From: Chloroflexi bacterium bin20
GTDB lineage: Bacteria; Chloroflexota; Anaerolineae; Aggregatilineales; Phototrophicaceae
Direction: 5' to 3'
DNA: 64,000 bases
NCBI GenBank assembly: GCA_002238485.1
Contig: MPMG01000008.1
Span: 62,001-126,000, forward strand
A program made the translations under genes and the position numbers. Positions 52,862 through 61,521 of the stretch are shown here, one piece after another; positions within the stretch are counted from its first letter, which is position 1, and each line of letters begins with the position of its first letter. Under the pieces are notes generated by a model, which saw nothing but the letters and a program-made list of their open reading frames with translations, searched no databases and had not been told where the DNA came from.

Positions 52862-52870
52862 TGTTATACT
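52862..52870 (+). promoter_or_regulatory. Extended -10 promoter for the DinB tandem genes
   Basis: TGTTATACT is an extended -10 (TATACT at 52865-52870). No -35 is evident. The transcript would begin near 52877 and precede the ATG at 52906. Confidence 0.5.
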
Positions 52871-52905
52871 GGCGCAATTCTTGTTGCAAATGGCGAGGAA
52901 CCCTC

Positions 52906-53910
52906 ATGAATCTGACGGCTGTCAAGTTTCTGTATGGATACAACGACTGGGCGAATCAGCGGATATTGACGCAAGCAGCCAAACTAACGCCTGAAGAGTT
53001 GCGCACAGAGAATGCGCTGGGCTGGGGCAGCTTTCTTGGTGGCCTGGTGCATACCATGGTCGCCGAGAGCCTGTGGATCAGCCGCTTGTTTGACGAGCCG
53101 GTGGCGGGCGGCTTAGAGCCGGAAGATTACGCCGATGTGGCGGCGTTGCAAGAGCGCTGGGCACAGGAGCAAGGACGTCTTACGCGCAACCTGAATGCCA
53201 TGAGCGAGGACGAACTGGCGCGGGTATTTACTCGCGAGCGCGCTGGCAAGACATTGACAGTCAGCCATTGGCAGGCGCTGCTGCACCTGGTCAATCACGG
53301 CACACAGCACCGTGCGGAATGCGCGGCGATTCTGACTGGTTTTGGACATTCGCCTGGCAACCTGGATATGACCGTCTACCTCGGCGATCAGCAGCCGAAT
53401 AGCGAAGGCCAACAGATGAACAGCGAGGCGATGCGGTTGCTCTACGCCTATAACGAATGGGCGAACGCGCGCATCTTCAATCAGGCTGTCCTGCTTTCGC
53501 CCGAGCAGCTTCGACAGCCCAATGATCACGGCTGGGGCAGCATGTTCGGCGCGCTGGTGCACATCCTGGACGCGGAGTATGGTTGGCGGCACTTCCTGGA
53601 ATACGACACCGATGTCAAATGGCTGGGCGAGAGCGACTTCGCCGATTACCCCGCAGTGCAAGCTCGCTGGGAAGAAGAAAATGCCGAAATGCAGCGCTTT
53701 GTCAACAATCTGAGCGATGACGACATGCTGCGACTGGTTTACTACGATATTGAGGGCAATCGCGGCAGCCATATTCTGTGGCATTGCCTTTGGCATGTGG
53801 TCAATCATGGCACGCAGCATCGAGCCGAATGCGCGGCGCTGCTGACCGACCTCGGACATTCGCCGGGGGATATGGATTTCACCGTCTTCTTGAGCCGACC
53901 GAGCAGCTAG
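52906..53910 (+). CDS. Two-domain DinB-family protein
   Basis: This 334-residue protein holds two DinB four-helix bundles in tandem (about 1-160 and 172-334). Each has the metal-binding histidine pattern: LVHTMVAES and LLHLVNHGTQHRAECAAIL in the first, LVHILDAEY and HVVNHGTQHRAECAALLTDL in the second. DinB proteins are stress-associated and many act as thiol-dependent transferases or hydrolases, here without a known substrate. A third, single-domain homologue follows after nine bases, so the array is triple. Confidence 0.9.
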   Translation: MNLTAVKFLYGYNDWANQRILTQAAKLTPEELRTENALGWGSFLGGLVHTMVAESLWISRLFDEPVAGGLEPEDYADVAALQERWAQEQGRLTRNLNAMSEDELARVFTRERAGKTLTVSHWQALLHLVNHGTQHRAECAAILTGFGHSPGNLDMTVYLGDQQPNSEGQQMNSEAMRLLYAYNEWANARIFNQAVLLSPEQLRQPNDHGWGSMFGALVHILDAEYGWRHFLEYDTDVKWLGESDFADYPAVQARWEEENAEMQRFVNNLSDDDMLRLVYYDIEGNRGSHILWHCLWHVVNHGTQHRAECAALLTDLGHSPGDMDFTVFLSRPSS

Positions 53911-53919
53911 GCGCGTTTG

Positions 53920-54399
53920 ATGCAGCTCGCCGAACTCATTCTGCTGTTTGACTATCACGATTGGGCGACCGAGCGACTGCTGGCCGCGGCTGCGCGCTTG
54001 GAGGAGGCGCCTCCGCAAGAACTCTTGGCAACGCTGGCGCACATCTGCGAAGCGCAAAGAGCCTGGCGCATGCTGCTGACACGGGGCCGATTCGACGACT
54101 TTCTACAGCCAGCCGACTACGCCAATCTGGCTGCTGTGCGAACGTTGTGGCAGCGGGAAAAAGCTGAACTCTGGCGCTACCTGCGCAGCCTGGACGACAG
54201 CGACATTGAGCGAGAATTCGACTATGAAGGCGATGCGGGGCTGCGCAGGCGGCTGGTCTGGCATTGCCTGTGGCATGTGGTGAATCACGGCACACAGCAT
54301 CGGTCGGAGTGCGCGGCGCTGCTGACCGACTTGGGATCTTCGCCCGGGGATTTAGATTTTCCGATATTTCTGGATGAAGTTGCGGGCGCAGTTGGCTAA
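53920..54399 (+). CDS. DinB-family protein, third domain of the tandem array
   Basis: This 159-residue single DinB domain starts MQLAELILLFDYHDWATERL and has LAHICEAQRAWR and HCLWHVVNHGTQHRSECAAL with the three metal-binding histidines. It is closest in this window to the second domain of the preceding protein and probably arose by duplication. The ATG lies nine bases after the preceding stop, suggesting an operon. It abuts the VWA gene on the other strand. Confidence 0.92.
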   Translation: MQLAELILLFDYHDWATERLLAAAARLEEAPPQELLATLAHICEAQRAWRMLLTRGRFDDFLQPADYANLAAVRTLWQREKAELWRYLRSLDDSDIEREFDYEGDAGLRRRLVWHCLWHVVNHGTQHRSECAALLTDLGSSPGDLDFPIFLDEVAGAVG

Positions 54400-57270
54400 T
54401 CACTCCCGCCGTTGTTTGCGTTCCAGCAGGCGCGCGCCCAGATTGGGCTGCTCGTCGTCTGGCGCTTCCATGAATTCCGGCTCGCGCGCAGACCTGCGTG
54501 GGCTGGCTGGCTGTGGGATAGGCGGCGGGGTCGCTGGCGGGCTACCTCCACCTGTCGGGCGCAAGCCTTCGGGCAGGTCATCGCCATAGCGAGTCGTCTC
54601 TCGGCTGCGGCTGCGCGCGCTAAATAGCGCCTGCATTTGCTGCGAGCGTGTTTGCTGCGCCCCGCGTCCGGTTACAAATGCTCGCAAGCGCTGCAAATCT
54701 CCTCGCGTGATGATCAGCCGGCGCAGCGCGATATCCAGCGGCAGCAACAGCAGCGCCAGCCAGACCAGGCTCTCCCAGATATCGTTGGCTGCCTGCCGCT
54801 CGCCCAGGTTGTGCGCGAAGACCGCTTCTGGCGCATCAGCCAGGTTGCGTCCGCCCGTCACCTCCGCCAGCTCTGCCAGCAGCCGTTCGCCGCCCGCCTG
54901 TGGCAAGTATTCCGGTGAATAGGACCGCACCCAGCCTTTGAGATCGGCCAGTGGCCCAGCGCCAGACTCCGGGGCCGCCTCGCCACTGATGTTGAGGAAG
55001 TAGGCGCCTTCGCTGCCGGGCGTGAAGCTGGCTTCATAACGACCAGGCGCCGTCTGCTGCAGACCCAGGCGCAGGCTGTTGCTATTTGGATTCAGTACCG
55101 CGCCTTCGAGCGCCAGGCCATCCAGGAAGCCGCCGGCTTTGTCTCGCGCATCGACGACAATCCGCGCGCGTTCATCTTCCAGCACGATGCTTGTTTCCAG
55201 GTTTTCGTTGGCGCCGGCGTTGATGCTCCATGCCACCGCTTGTCCCCAAAAGCGTGAGAAATCTTCCCAGACGACCCATTCGTTCGCCCATCGCGCGCTG
55301 GCATCGGCAGTCCATGCGACCACCCTGCCCAAGCCATATTGCCAGGCCGCCAGGATGGGGTCGGCGTAGGGCTCTGGTCCGCTGAGAAGGCGCTGGGCGG
55401 CGGTCTTGGGTGTGGATGCGACATATCCACGCAGCGGTGGTGGCGCGCTGATGCCATCCAAAATCGCGCTGCTGCCAGTTACGCGCGGCGTAAATGTCTC
55501 TTCGACAATGTAGGAGCGCGCTGCCAAGACCGTCTCTTGCGCAAAGATGAGCGGGATCTCCTCGACATTGGCTACGCGGTAATAGTTGCCCTGCCCGGCT
55601 TCCGCCATGGGCTCCAAGAATGCGCCTGGATTGCGCCCGATGGCGATTGCCGAAAGCGTTACACCATGTTCGGCATGCAGCGATTCAGTCAAGTCCACCA
55701 GTCCAGCCGAGTTTGCGCCGCCATCTGTCAGCAAGATCAAATGCTTGAGCTGCGATGGCTCTTCTTTTATATCGCGCTCGACCAGCTTTAAGCCCGCCAG
55801 GATGTCTGTGCCGCCGCCCGAGCGAATGGTGTTGGTCATGGCGATCATGGCTTGGGCATCGTTGACTTGCTGGAAGGGCACAACCCAGGCTCCTCCGGTG
55901 TCGAACGTGCCGATGGCAGCACGGTCGCTGGCCTGCAGCAACTCCAGCGAGAGCACGATCGCGCGCTTCGCCAATTCCAGGTTGGGCACGCCGCTGCGTC
56001 CCACCTGCCCCATGCTGCCCGAGCGGTCGATCAAATAGGCGATTGTCAACTGCGGCAGGCGGCGCTGGTCTTTGATCTGCATATCCACCGGCAGCGTCCG
56101 CTCCAGCGGAGTCTGATAATAACCGCCCGGGGCATAACTCTGTGGTCCGCCGATCATGACCAATCCGCCGCCGATATCGCTGACATACTTGTCCAACAGG
56201 CTCATCTGGACGCGGCTCAACGCGGTGGCTGGCACATTCGCCACGATGACGCTCTTGTAATCTGCCAGATCGGCCATGTTGACCGGCAGCCTGTGCGGCA
56301 GCGCCTGCTCGACCTGCAGGCCCGCCTGCTCCAGCGCCGGCAGCAAGAATTGCGTCTCGCTTGGTTCGGCGCTGATCAGCAAGATGCGCGCTGGACCGAT
56401 CACCTGGCTGAATGCGCCCAACTGGTTGTTTTGCGCAAAATGGTCGTTTTCGCCCGGCACGATGACCTGGGCGGTGAAGTCGAGAAAGCCGCTCTTGCCG
56501 CTGTGCTGCGTCAAGCTGTAGCGATTTTCGCCCACTTGCAGATCCAGCTGCTCGTCGTGAATCAGCTCGCCGCCAGAGAATATCAGCAGCGTCGCTGGGG
56601 TATCGCTGTCGGCTTCGATGCTGACGGCAATATCAAAAGCTTGCTCTTGCGCGACTCTGCCAGGCGCGTCGAGAGAGCGGATACGCACATCGGGCGCTGG
56701 CTCGCGGGTATAGGGCACATAGCTGACCTCGACACCGGCAGCAGCAGCGCGTTGCGCACGAGCCAGGGCATCGCCGCGTGTCGCTTTACCGTCGCTCAAA
56801 ATGACGATGCGGCGGGCGGCATCGGGCGGGAACATGGCCAGCGCGGTTTGCAAGGCTTTGGCAATATCGGTGCCACTGGCGCTCGGCGTGGATGCGATGC
56901 TGTCGATCTCGGCCAGCGCGCTGAAATCTCGCTCTGGCACGGCATTGTCGCCGAAGACCAGCAGCGCCCATTCATCGTCGTGCGGTTTGTTTGCAAGCGC
57001 CTGGCTCAAATAGTCCAACTGGGCGGATTCGGCAGCGCTGCCCATGCTGTCGGAGGCATCGGCCAGGAAAACAACCGCCAGCCTTTCGACCGCGCCCACT
57101 TGCTGCAAGCCCGCCAGCGCGAGCACCAGCAGCACCACGATAAGCGAGCGCAGCAGCAGACTGCTGATATCTCGGCGGCGGCGGAAAGCATGACGCGGGA
57201 AGCCGATCAACCACAGCAGCGGCAACAATATGACCAGCAGAAGCGCTACAGCTGGCGCTGTGAACTGCAT
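54400..57270 (-). CDS. Large membrane protein with two VWA domains and a GATase-like domain
   Basis: This 956-residue protein has two N-terminal transmembrane helices (about 7-23 and 36-56). The first VWA domain has an intact MIDAS, D71-A-S73-D-S75 in FLADASDSMGS. After a beta-rich region comes a glutamine-amidotransferase-like fold (VIVANVPATALS, GGGLVMIGGPQSYAPGGYY). The second VWA domain has AYLIDRSGSMGQVGRS, and LLTDGGANSAGLVDLTESLH follows. A C-terminal transmembrane helix (SLVWLALLLLPLDIALRRLI) precedes a disordered proline/arginine-rich tail. Such BatA-like proteins are seen in aerotolerance-type clusters; the role here is unknown. Confidence 0.85.
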   Translation of the reverse strand: MQFTAPAVALLLVILLPLLWLIGFPRHAFRRRRDISSLLLRSLIVVLLVLALAGLQQVGAVERLAVVFLADASDSMGSAAESAQLDYLSQALANKPHDDEWALLVFGDNAVPERDFSALAEIDSIASTPSASGTDIAKALQTALAMFPPDAARRIVILSDGKATRGDALARAQRAAAAGVEVSYVPYTREPAPDVRIRSLDAPGRVAQEQAFDIAVSIEADSDTPATLLIFSGGELIHDEQLDLQVGENRYSLTQHSGKSGFLDFTAQVIVPGENDHFAQNNQLGAFSQVIGPARILLISAEPSETQFLLPALEQAGLQVEQALPHRLPVNMADLADYKSVIVANVPATALSRVQMSLLDKYVSDIGGGLVMIGGPQSYAPGGYYQTPLERTLPVDMQIKDQRRLPQLTIAYLIDRSGSMGQVGRSGVPNLELAKRAIVLSLELLQASDRAAIGTFDTGGAWVVPFQQVNDAQAMIAMTNTIRSGGGTDILAGLKLVERDIKEEPSQLKHLILLTDGGANSAGLVDLTESLHAEHGVTLSAIAIGRNPGAFLEPMAEAGQGNYYRVANVEEIPLIFAQETVLAARSYIVEETFTPRVTGSSAILDGISAPPPLRGYVASTPKTAAQRLLSGPEPYADPILAAWQYGLGRVVAWTADASARWANEWVVWEDFSRFWGQAVAWSINAGANENLETSIVLEDERARIVVDARDKAGGFLDGLALEGAVLNPNSNSLRLGLQQTAPGRYEASFTPGSEGAYFLNISGEAAPESGAGPLADLKGWVRSYSPEYLPQAGGERLLAELAEVTGGRNLADAPEAVFAHNLGERQAANDIWESLVWLALLLLPLDIALRRLIITRGDLQRLRAFVTGRGAQQTRSQQMQALFSARSRSRETTRYGDDLPEGLRPTGGGSPPATPPPIPQPASPRRSAREPEFMEAPDDEQPNLGARLLERKQRRE

Positions 57271-57433
57271 CGGGCTGTCCTATCGCTAAACGAAGTGGCA
57301 GAGCCGCAGCGCGACACGGTCTCTGGACCCGATTGTAACCAAGCTGCGCGAGTCTTTACAGGTTGTCTGCGCTCGCTGTGATAGCGCCAGGACGCGCGAG
57401 ATCGCATTCCCTATAGCCCTGTTCTATTGTTTA

Positions 57434-57442
57434 TGATAAAAT
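57434..57442 (+). promoter_or_regulatory. Possible promoter of spoVS
   Basis: TGATAAAAT is an extended -10 (TAAAAT at 57437-57442). No -35 stands out. The leader to the ATG at 57541 would be about 90 nt, which shows no conspicuous structure. Confidence 0.4.
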
Positions 57443-57540
57443 CGCAGTCATGTAAGTTATCGTAATCTCATATCGTTGCAAGTTCTCCGGCGCATGGTGA
57501 GCAGCCATGTTGGTGCTTTGGTGCATGAAAGAAGGACACG

Positions 57541-57885
57541 ATGTCCGAGTATAGCGATTTGACCCCGAGCGGGGCAGTCATACCCGAAGAGGGCGAGATC
57601 GCTGCAGAGGGGCCGGAACTCATCAAAGTCTCGGCACGTTCGCGCTCAACAGCGGTTGCAGGCGCAATTGCCGGTGTCATGCGCGAGCATGGCATCGCAG
57701 AGGTGCAAGCCATCGGCGCCGGCGCAGTCAACCAGGCGGTCAAAGCCCTGGCAATTGCTCGCGGCTATTTGGAACGCGATGAAATCGACATTGTTGCCAC
57801 GCCCCGCTTCACTGATGTAGATATTGATGGAAACGAACGGACAGCCCTGCGCTTTCTTGTCGAGCCGCGCCCGCTCGGCGGCTAG
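57541..57885 (+). CDS. spoVS: SpoVS-family (Alba-like) protein
   Basis: This 114-residue protein has a disordered acidic N-terminus of about 26 residues and then the SpoVS core: [40 protein letters not shown] and [18 protein letters not shown]. SpoVS-like proteins are small nucleic-acid-binding regulators; they occur in spore-formers and also in non-sporulating groups such as Thermus and Chloroflexota, so no spore formation is implied. GAAGGA precedes the ATG. Confidence 0.94.
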   Translation: MSEYSDLTPSGAVIPEEGEIAAEGPELIKVSARSRSTAVAGAIAGVMREHGIAEVQAIGAGAVNQAVKALAIARGYLERDEIDIVATPRFTDVDIDGNERTALRFLVEPRPLGG

Positions 57886-57935
57886 CACCCCAAAAGTCCC
57901 GTTGCACAAAAGGCTATAGCCCTGCTTGCCGCCGC

Positions 57936-57944
57936 TGTTATAAT
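57936..57944 (+). promoter_or_regulatory. Extended -10 promoter for tkt
   Basis: TGTTATAAT contains TGn and a perfect TATAAT (57939-57944). No -35 is seen. It would give a leader of about 33 nt before the GTG at 57984. Confidence 0.55.
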
Positions 57945-57983
57945 GCTCGCGGTCTGTGTTCTGTTGCGGCAGGGAGTTTACTT

Positions 57984-59984
57984 GTGTCCGATTTGACGAA
58001 TCTCGCCATCAATACGATCCGCACGCTGTCAATGGATGCGGTGCAAAAAGCCAACAGCGGGCATCCGGGCTTGCCCATGGGCGCAGCGCCAATGGCATAC
58101 GCATTGTGGCTGGGGCATCTGCGTCATAACCCGCGCAACCCGGGCTGGGCAAATCGAGACCGCTTTGTGCTGAGCGCTGGGCACGGTTCCATGCTGCTCT
58201 ACTCGCTTTTGCATTTGACCGGCTATGATCTTTCGCTGGACGAGATCAAGAATTTCCGCCAGTGGGGCAGCAAGACAGCGGGACACCCCGAATATGGGCA
58301 TACGCCGGGCGTCGAAACGACCACCGGCCCGCTGGGGCAAGGCGCGGCGACGGCTGTGGGCATGGCGCTTGCAGAAGCCTATCTGGCTAGCTGCTTCAAT
58401 CGTCCCGGGCACGAAATTGTCGATCATCACACCTATGTGCTGGTCAGCGATGGCGATTTGATGGAAGGCGTCTGTCTGGAAGCCTGCGCGCTGGCCGGGC
58501 ACTGGGGTTTGGGCAAGCTGATCTTCTTGTACGACGACAACGAAGTAACGCTGGATGGCGCGGCCGAGATGACATTCAGCGAAGATGTGGCGCAGCGCTT
58601 CTTGGCGATGGGCTGGCATGTAGATCGCGTCGCTGACGGCAACGATGTCGCCGCGATTTCCAGCGCGATCGCCCAGGCCAAAGAAACAAATGACAAACCC
58701 AGCCTGATCGCCGTGCGCAGCATCATCGGCTATGGCAGCCCCAACAAACAAGGCAGCAGCGCCGCGCATGGCAGCCCGCTGGGCGTGGACGAAGTCGCGC
58801 TCGCCAAGCAGAATCTGGGCTGGAGCACGACCGACAGCTTCTACATTCCCGGCGAAGCGCTGGAGCACTTCCGCAGCTGCATCGACGCGGGGACGGCTGC
58901 CGAAGACGACTGGCGGCGCAAGTACGATGCCTGGCGCGTGGCTTACCCCGAACTAGCGACAGACTATGAACGGGCGCATGCAGGCGAATTCGCGGCGGGC
59001 TGGCGCGATGAATTGCCCAGCTGGGATGCTGGCGTACAGCTGGCTACACGCAGCGCCGGCGGCGAAGCACTGAATGTGCTGGCACAATTTGCGCCCACCA
59101 TGATCGGTGGCGATGCCGACCTGGCCGGCAGCACACGCACGCTCATCAAAGGCGCAGAGAACACCGGACCCGGACAACCTGCCGAGCGCAACCTGCGTTT
59201 TGGCGTGCGCGAACATGCCATGGGTGCGATCGTGAATGGATTGGCGCTGCACGGCGGCATGGTCAAACCCTATAGCGCGACCTTCTTCACCTTCAGCGAT
59301 TATATGCGCCCGGCCATACGCCTCGGCGCGCTGATGAACTTGCCGGCTGTGTATGTATTCACGCATGACAGCATTGGCTTGGGCGAAGACGGACCAACCC
59401 ATCAACCGGTCGAGCATCTGATGTCACTGCGAGTCATGCCCAATCTGCATGTGTTCCGCCCGGCTGATGCCACCGAAACTGCCGGCGCCTGGGCTGCCAT
59501 CGCCGAGCTGCGACACCCGGCCGCCATCGTGCTCAGCCGCCAAAATCTGCCTGTGCTGGCTGGCAACGACGCCGGCATATTCGAAGGCGTATCGCGCGGC
59601 GCTTATGTGCTTTCCGAACACGAATCGAGCGAGCTGGACGCCATCATCATCGCCACCGGCAGTGAAGTGTCGATAGCGCTGGATGCAGCCGGTTTGCTGG
59701 AAGATGCCGATATCCGCGCGCGCGTTGTCTCCATGCCCTGCTGGGAGCTTTTTGAGGCGCAGGCCGAGGCCTACAAAGCCGCTGTCTTGCCGCCAGAAGT
59801 CACTTGCCGCGTCAGCATCGAAGCGGGCGCGACATTGGGTTGGGAACGATATATCGGCACAGACGGCATCGCGCTGGGCGTCGACCGCTTTGGCGCAAGC
59901 GCTCCTTATACAGAGATATATCAACAATTCGGTTTGACGCCCGGGCACCTCGCCGAGGCGGTCAGTTCGCTGCTAGATGATTGA
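57984..59984 (+). CDS. tkt: Transketolase
   Basis: This 666-residue thiamin-diphosphate enzyme moves two-carbon units between pentose-phosphate pathway sugars. N-terminal elements are [20 protein letters not shown] and the cofactor motif [13 protein letters not shown] (155-167). The middle domain has [20 protein letters not shown] and [15 protein letters not shown]. It is complete and of normal length. GTG is used as start with AGGGAG upstream. The polyprenyl-phosphate sugar transferase starts eight bases before this gene ends. It needs thiamin diphosphate, made by the kinase at 19778. Confidence 0.97.
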   Translation: MSDLTNLAINTIRTLSMDAVQKANSGHPGLPMGAAPMAYALWLGHLRHNPRNPGWANRDRFVLSAGHGSMLLYSLLHLTGYDLSLDEIKNFRQWGSKTAGHPEYGHTPGVETTTGPLGQGAATAVGMALAEAYLASCFNRPGHEIVDHHTYVLVSDGDLMEGVCLEACALAGHWGLGKLIFLYDDNEVTLDGAAEMTFSEDVAQRFLAMGWHVDRVADGNDVAAISSAIAQAKETNDKPSLIAVRSIIGYGSPNKQGSSAAHGSPLGVDEVALAKQNLGWSTTDSFYIPGEALEHFRSCIDAGTAAEDDWRRKYDAWRVAYPELATDYERAHAGEFAAGWRDELPSWDAGVQLATRSAGGEALNVLAQFAPTMIGGDADLAGSTRTLIKGAENTGPGQPAERNLRFGVREHAMGAIVNGLALHGGMVKPYSATFFTFSDYMRPAIRLGALMNLPAVYVFTHDSIGLGEDGPTHQPVEHLMSLRVMPNLHVFRPADATETAGAWAAIAELRHPAAIVLSRQNLPVLAGNDAGIFEGVSRGAYVLSEHESSELDAIIIATGSEVSIALDAAGLLEDADIRARVVSMPCWELFEAQAEAYKAAVLPPEVTCRVSIEAGATLGWERYIGTDGIALGVDRFGASAPYTEIYQQFGLTPGHLAEAVSSLLDD

Positions 59985-60768
59985 AGACGCCGCGCGAGAA
60001 CAGCCGCCCAAGGTGTTGGTCGTCCTGCCGACATACAACGAGCGGGAAAATATCGCGCGCATGCTGCCGGCGCTCTGCCAGTTGCCAGTCGCCAATCTGC
60101 ATATTTTGATCGTCGATGACAATTCCCCAGATGGCACGGGCGAACTGGCCGATGAACTGGCGCAGCAGCCCGACTATGCGGGCCGGCTGAATGTCTTGCA
60201 TCGTCCGCACAAGCAAGGGCTAGGGCCCGCCTATATCGCCGGCTTCAAGCGTGCGCTGGCCATGGATGCCGATGTCATCATCGGTATGGACGCCGATTTT
60301 TCGCACCAGCCCGAGCGCATTCCGGCCATGCTGCAGCGGGCGAGGGACTGCGATATTGTGATCGGCTCGCGCTATGTGCCTGGCGGCAGCGTCGACAGCA
60401 ACTGGGGCGCCTGGCGCAAGTTGCTGAGCTTTTGGGCGAACCGCGTGTATACGCCGCTCATCCTGGGCTTGCCACTGCGCGATGCCACGGGCGGTTTTCG
60501 CGTTTTTCATCGCGCGGCGCTGACCGGCATCGACCTCGATCGCGTGCGCTCCAATGGCTATGTTTTCCTGGTCGAGCTGGTGTATGTAGCGCATCGGCTG
60601 GGTTATACGATTGGCGAAGTGCCCATCCACTTCCCCGACCGGCAGCATGGCCAGTCCAAGATGTCGAGCCGCATCGCACTTGAGGCAGCACTGCGGGTTT
60701 GGCAGATTCGCTGGCGTCACCGCCGGCTTTCTCGCGCCGACCGCCGCACGCGCCCCGATGTGCTATAG
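59977..60768 (+). CDS. Polyprenol/dolichol-phosphate sugar synthase (GT2, Dpm1-like)
   Basis: This 263-residue GT2 enzyme is of the dolichol-phosphate mannose synthase type. It has [21 protein letters not shown] (47-55), [12 protein letters not shown] (105-116) and, near the C-terminus, [14 protein letters not shown]. It makes the lipid-linked sugar used by GT-C enzymes, three of which are encoded in this window (6710, 10021, 33255). No transmembrane segment is present, so it is a soluble, membrane-associated form. It overlaps the tkt stop by eight bases. Confidence 0.92.
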   Translation: MIEDAAREQPPKVLVVLPTYNERENIARMLPALCQLPVANLHILIVDDNSPDGTGELADELAQQPDYAGRLNVLHRPHKQGLGPAYIAGFKRALAMDADVIIGMDADFSHQPERIPAMLQRARDCDIVIGSRYVPGGSVDSNWGAWRKLLSFWANRVYTPLILGLPLRDATGGFRVFHRAALTGIDLDRVRSNGYVFLVELVYVAHRLGYTIGEVPIHFPDRQHGQSKMSSRIALEAALRVWQIRWRHRRLSRADRRTRPDVL

Positions 60769-61419
60769 GCTGTCCACCGCCCACAACAAACCACGGCGCA
60801 CGATCTCCCGTGCTTCGGGCACATCAAAGTCGCCGATGACATGTCCCAGCGAGCTATAAAAGACCTTGCCAGCCCCATAAGTCCGCGTCCAGGCCACCGG
60901 CATGACCGTGCCATCGATCCAGGGCGCGTGGTCGCCGCTGAAGGTGGTGGTCGCCAGCACCTGGTTGGATGGGTCGGTGTGCATGTAATACTGCTCGGAG
61001 TGCATGTCGAAGTCGGCGATTCCAGCCGCAATGGGATGCGCTAGGCCCGTAACATTGACGCGGTAGTCGATGATGTTACCGGGATGCGCCACCCACTGCC
61101 CGCCGCACATAAACTGGTATTCGGTGTTGTTGCGGAAGGCGTCTGCCATCCCGCCGTGCCAGCCGCCGACATTGACACCCCGCTCGCGCACGGCATCCAG
61201 CAAGCCAGCCTCTTGCTCGCGCGTGATGCTGCTCATGGTATAGACGGGCACGACCAGTTCGACCGCGTTCATCAACTCGACATCCAGAAAGCTGTCCAGG
61301 GTCTCGGATAATGTTACACGCAAGCCGGCCTCGGCCAGCAAGCCCGCGAACAAATGGGATGTCTCGGTCGGGTCGTGTCCCTGCCAGCCCCCATAGACGA
61401 TCAATGCATGTTTGCTCAT
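60763..61419 (-). CDS. ThuA-like domain protein
   Basis: This 218-residue protein has the ThuA/GATase-like flavodoxin fold: [20 protein letters not shown] at the start, [20 protein letters not shown], and the C-terminal [20 protein letters not shown]. ThuA-like proteins are tied to trehalose and other sugar metabolism, but their reaction is unsettled. AGAGGAA precedes the ATG at 61419. The 3' end overlaps the convergent GT2 gene by six bases. Confidence 0.9.
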   Translation of the reverse strand: MSKHALIVYGGWQGHDPTETSHLFAGLLAEAGLRVTLSETLDSFLDVELMNAVELVVPVYTMSSITREQEAGLLDAVRERGVNVGGWHGGMADAFRNNTEYQFMCGGQWVAHPGNIIDYRVNVTGLAHPIAAGIADFDMHSEQYYMHTDPSNQVLATTTFSGDHAPWIDGTVMPVAWTRTYGAGKVFYSSLGHVIGDFDVPEAREIVRRGLLWAVDSL

Positions 61420-61521
61420 GGCTGTTCCTCTCAATTTGTGATTTTCAGCTAGTGTAGTCTGCGCGGCGCCCGTCTTGCAACATCAGCAGCGAGAAATCAA
61501 CTGGCAGTGCTGGCGCGCCGC

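Noticed and set aside
55852..57381. Open frame of about 500 codons antisense to the VWA gene
   Set aside because: The VWA protein on the opposite strand has clear domains; this frame has only shadow composition.
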